Positions 62,417-64,000 of a stretch of 64,000 bases of DNA are shown one piece after another. This stretch comes from Pantoea vagans. GTDB taxonomy: Bacteria > Pseudomonadota > Gammaproteobacteria > Enterobacterales > Enterobacteriaceae. Each line of letters begins with the position of its first letter. The stretch's first letter is position 1. The position numbers were made by a program, and so were the translations under genes. The DNA is taken from NCBI RefSeq assembly GCF_004792415.1, contig NZ_CP038853.1, forward strand, positions 2,852,001 to 2,916,000, in the 5' to 3' direction. The notes under the pieces were generated by a model, which was not told the origin of the DNA, did no database searches, and was given only the letters and a program-made list of their open reading frames with translations.

Positions 62417-63433
62417 TCACAGGAACATCAGGAAATAGAGCAGGAAAATGTTAACGATTAACAGTAGCACACCGGTCGGAATCTGAGCTTTGATGACCGC
62501 GTTACGATCGGGCAGCTCCAGCAGCGCCGCCGGAACAATATTGAAATTGGCCGCCATTGGCGTCATCAGCGTGCCGCAGTAACCGGAGAACATACCAATC
62601 GCCGCCATTACTGCCGGATTTCCGCCATGCTGCAACACCAGAATCGGAATCCCGACGCCTGCGGTAATAATCGGAAACGCCGCAAACGCGTTACCCATGA
62701 TCATCGTTAACAGCGCCATACCGACGGCATAGACCGTTACCGCAATAAACCGGTTATCCACCGCCAGCCAGGTTTCGGTCAGATGCGAAATGGCACTGCC
62801 CACGCCCGCGCTGGTAAACAGCAGTCCGAGAGTGGCGAGGATCTGCGGCAGGATAAAGGCCCAGCCAATCGAATCCAGCAGGCGACGGGTCTCCTGCATC
62901 GACTGCACCGGTTTTTCATGGGTCAGTTTCAATGCCACCAGCCAGCCAATGACACAGCCGACCATCATTGAAAAAAGTGTCACCAGCGTGGCGTGATTTC
63001 CCGGCCCGAACACGGCATCCTGCAGACCGGGAATATGGTTAAACGCCAGCACACCGACCACGGTCACGACCGGAATGGCCAGCGCAGGCAGAAACAGTTT
63101 GTTGCGCAGACGCAGCGCACTGCCCTGCTTCTCTTCATCGCTGCGCTGATGATAGCGCCCCAGCCGGACACCACCCAGACCGGCAATCAGCGCCATTACC
63201 ACCACAATGACACCGATGGTGATGTGCAGCATTCGGGTGCCCATCGCGTCCGAGCCCATCAGACTGCTCATCATCTTCGTCGTCCAGTCACCCACCAGAA
63301 ACACCAGGCCATACAAGGCCCAGAACAGTCCGGTGGTAAAGCGGCGTGGGTTCGCACTGTCACGCCACGAGAGAATAGCCACCACCAGCAGGATAATGCC
63401 CGCCAGCCACATCAGATATTGTTGCTGGAACAT
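62417..63433 (-). CDS. DUF979 family membrane protein
   Basis: A 338-residue inner-membrane protein with about nine to ten hydrophobic segments. It matches DUF979, which co-occurs with DUF969 and pcp or 5-oxoprolinase genes in many bacteria. MIMGNAFAAFPIITAGVGIP and GMFSGYCGTLMTPMAANFN are conserved stretches resembling re-entrant loops of transporters. The likely role, by context only, is half of a permease for 5-oxoproline or related compounds. Its start overlaps the DUF969 stop by one base. Confidence 0.85.
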   Translation of the reverse strand: MFQQQYLMWLAGIILLVVAILSWRDSANPRRFTTGLFWALYGLVFLVGDWTTKMMSSLMGSDAMGTRMLHITIGVIVVVMALIAGLGGVRLGRYHQRSDEEKQGSALRLRNKLFLPALAIPVVTVVGVLAFNHIPGLQDAVFGPGNHATLVTLFSMMVGCVIGWLVALKLTHEKPVQSMQETRRLLDSIGWAFILPQILATLGLLFTSAGVGSAISHLTETWLAVDNRFIAVTVYAVGMALLTMIMGNAFAAFPIITAGVGIPILVLQHGGNPAVMAAIGMFSGYCGTLMTPMAANFNIVPAALLELPDRNAVIKAQIPTGVLLLIVNIFLLYFLMFL

Positions 63434-64000
63434 TACTGACCTCCTTTGGCTTTCAGCGCCTGGTTGTTCAGCAGCTGCAGCTCACGCGCCAGCTGACGAT
63501 CGAGTCGCACCAGACGTGCCGAGTGGATCAGGAAGGCGGCTATAGCGGTCGGAATGCCCCATAACGCAATGTGCAGCGGTTCGGTCTGAATCCCGGCCGA
63601 CTCCTGCATGAAGTTGTGCATAAAGATAATCGCGCCAAATGCCACGAAGATATCTTCACCAAAGAAGAGTCCGACGTTATCGGTGGCTGCTGACATGGCA
63701 CGCAGCTTATGACGCAGCTCAGGTGTGATCTCACCATAACGGTTTTCCGTTGCGCCCTCTGCCATCGGGGCCAGCAACGGACGTACCATCTGCGGATGCC
63801 CGCCGAGGCTGGTTAGTCCCAGCGCGGCGGTGACTTCACGTACGAACAGGTAGACGATCAGCAGACGTCCGGCGGTGGCCGTTTTAATCTGAGCAATCCA
63901 CGCCTGTGCGCGCTCCTTCAGCCCGTGACGCTCCAGCAGGCCAATGACCGCCAGCGGCAGCAGCAGAATCAGCGGCAGGTTACGGGTATTCAGAAAACCC
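63433..64000 (-). CDS. DUF969 family membrane protein (partial, start beyond window)
   Basis: The C-terminal 189 or so residues of a DUF969 protein; the frame stays open to the window edge. VIGLLERHGLKERA, ALGLTSLGGHPQMVRPLLAPMA and the region FFGEDIFVAFGAI match the family. Several hydrophobic segments are visible. It is the upstream partner of DUF979 in the pcp operon. An internal ATG at 63789 is not the true start, since conserved sequence continues upstream. Confidence 0.85.
   Translation of the reverse strand, partial: GFLNTRNLPLILLLPLAVIGLLERHGLKERAQAWIAQIKTATAGRLLIVYLFVREVTAALGLTSLGGHPQMVRPLLAPMAEGATENRYGEITPELRHKLRAMSAATDNVGLFFGEDIFVAFGAIIFMHNFMQESAGIQTEPLHIALWGIPTAIAAFLIHSARLVRLDRQLARELQLLNNQALKAKGGQ

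Overview
The window is an ordinary chromosomal stretch from a gammaproteobacterium of the order Enterobacterales. Nearly every protein is a close relative of an Escherichia coli protein, and the gene order from ybhL-moa through bio, mod, gal, nadA, tol-pal, cyd, suc, sdh to gltA is the E. coli order read in reverse. Base composition (GC-rich, roughly mid to high 50s percent by eye), a gal operon without galE, a tRNA cluster made only of Lys genes, and a pcp/DUF979/DUF969 cluster beside nei together suggest Pantoea or another member of the Erwiniaceae. That genus-level call is an inference.

Layout. 1-6 kb: ybhL, two lipoprotein genes (yaiW-like and a DUF1264 protein), the moaABCDE operon with a molybdenum-cofactor riboswitch. 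6-10.5 kb: ybhK, uvrB with LexA box and an upstream DnaA-box pair, and an orphan LivF/UrtE-like ATPase. 10.5-16 kb: bioBFCD and divergent bioA around the BirA operator, then ybhB. 16-23.4 kb: pgl, ybhA, the molybdate region modABC/acrZ/modE/modF. 23.4-27.8 kb: galTKM and gpmA. 27.9-36.1 kb: aroG, ybgS, an EvgAS-like two-component pair overlapping zitB, then pnuC-nadA. 36.2-39.4 kb is the least conserved part: divergent ogt and an Ada/AraC/AlkA fusion, two elements made of chained hairpins, a duplicated tRNA-Lys 3' end with its terminator, and three tRNA-Lys genes. 39.5-48.5 kb: cpoB, pal, tolB, tolA, tolR, tolQ, ybgC, ybgE, cydX, cydB, cydA. 49-60.6 kb: sucDCBA, sdhBADC and the divergent gltA. 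60.7-64 kb: the second copy of the hairpin element, nei, pcp and a DUF979/DUF969 membrane pair cut by the window edge.

Together the genes cover cofactor synthesis (molybdopterin, biotin, NAD), molybdate uptake and its control, galactose use, the central TCA cycle and terminal oxidase, envelope integrity (Tol-Pal, AcrZ), zinc export, and DNA repair (UvrB, Nei, Ogt, AlkA). Most of it is conserved core genome.

The most interesting signal is not a gene. A ~190-bp element with terminal inverted repeats and five abutting hairpins occurs twice in opposite orientation (38542-38732 and 60682-60868). Between the copies, loops differ while stems are kept. A second, unrelated chain of hairpins sits between two 56-bp direct repeats carrying the end of tRNA-Lys. 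I do not recognise either element as a named repeat family.
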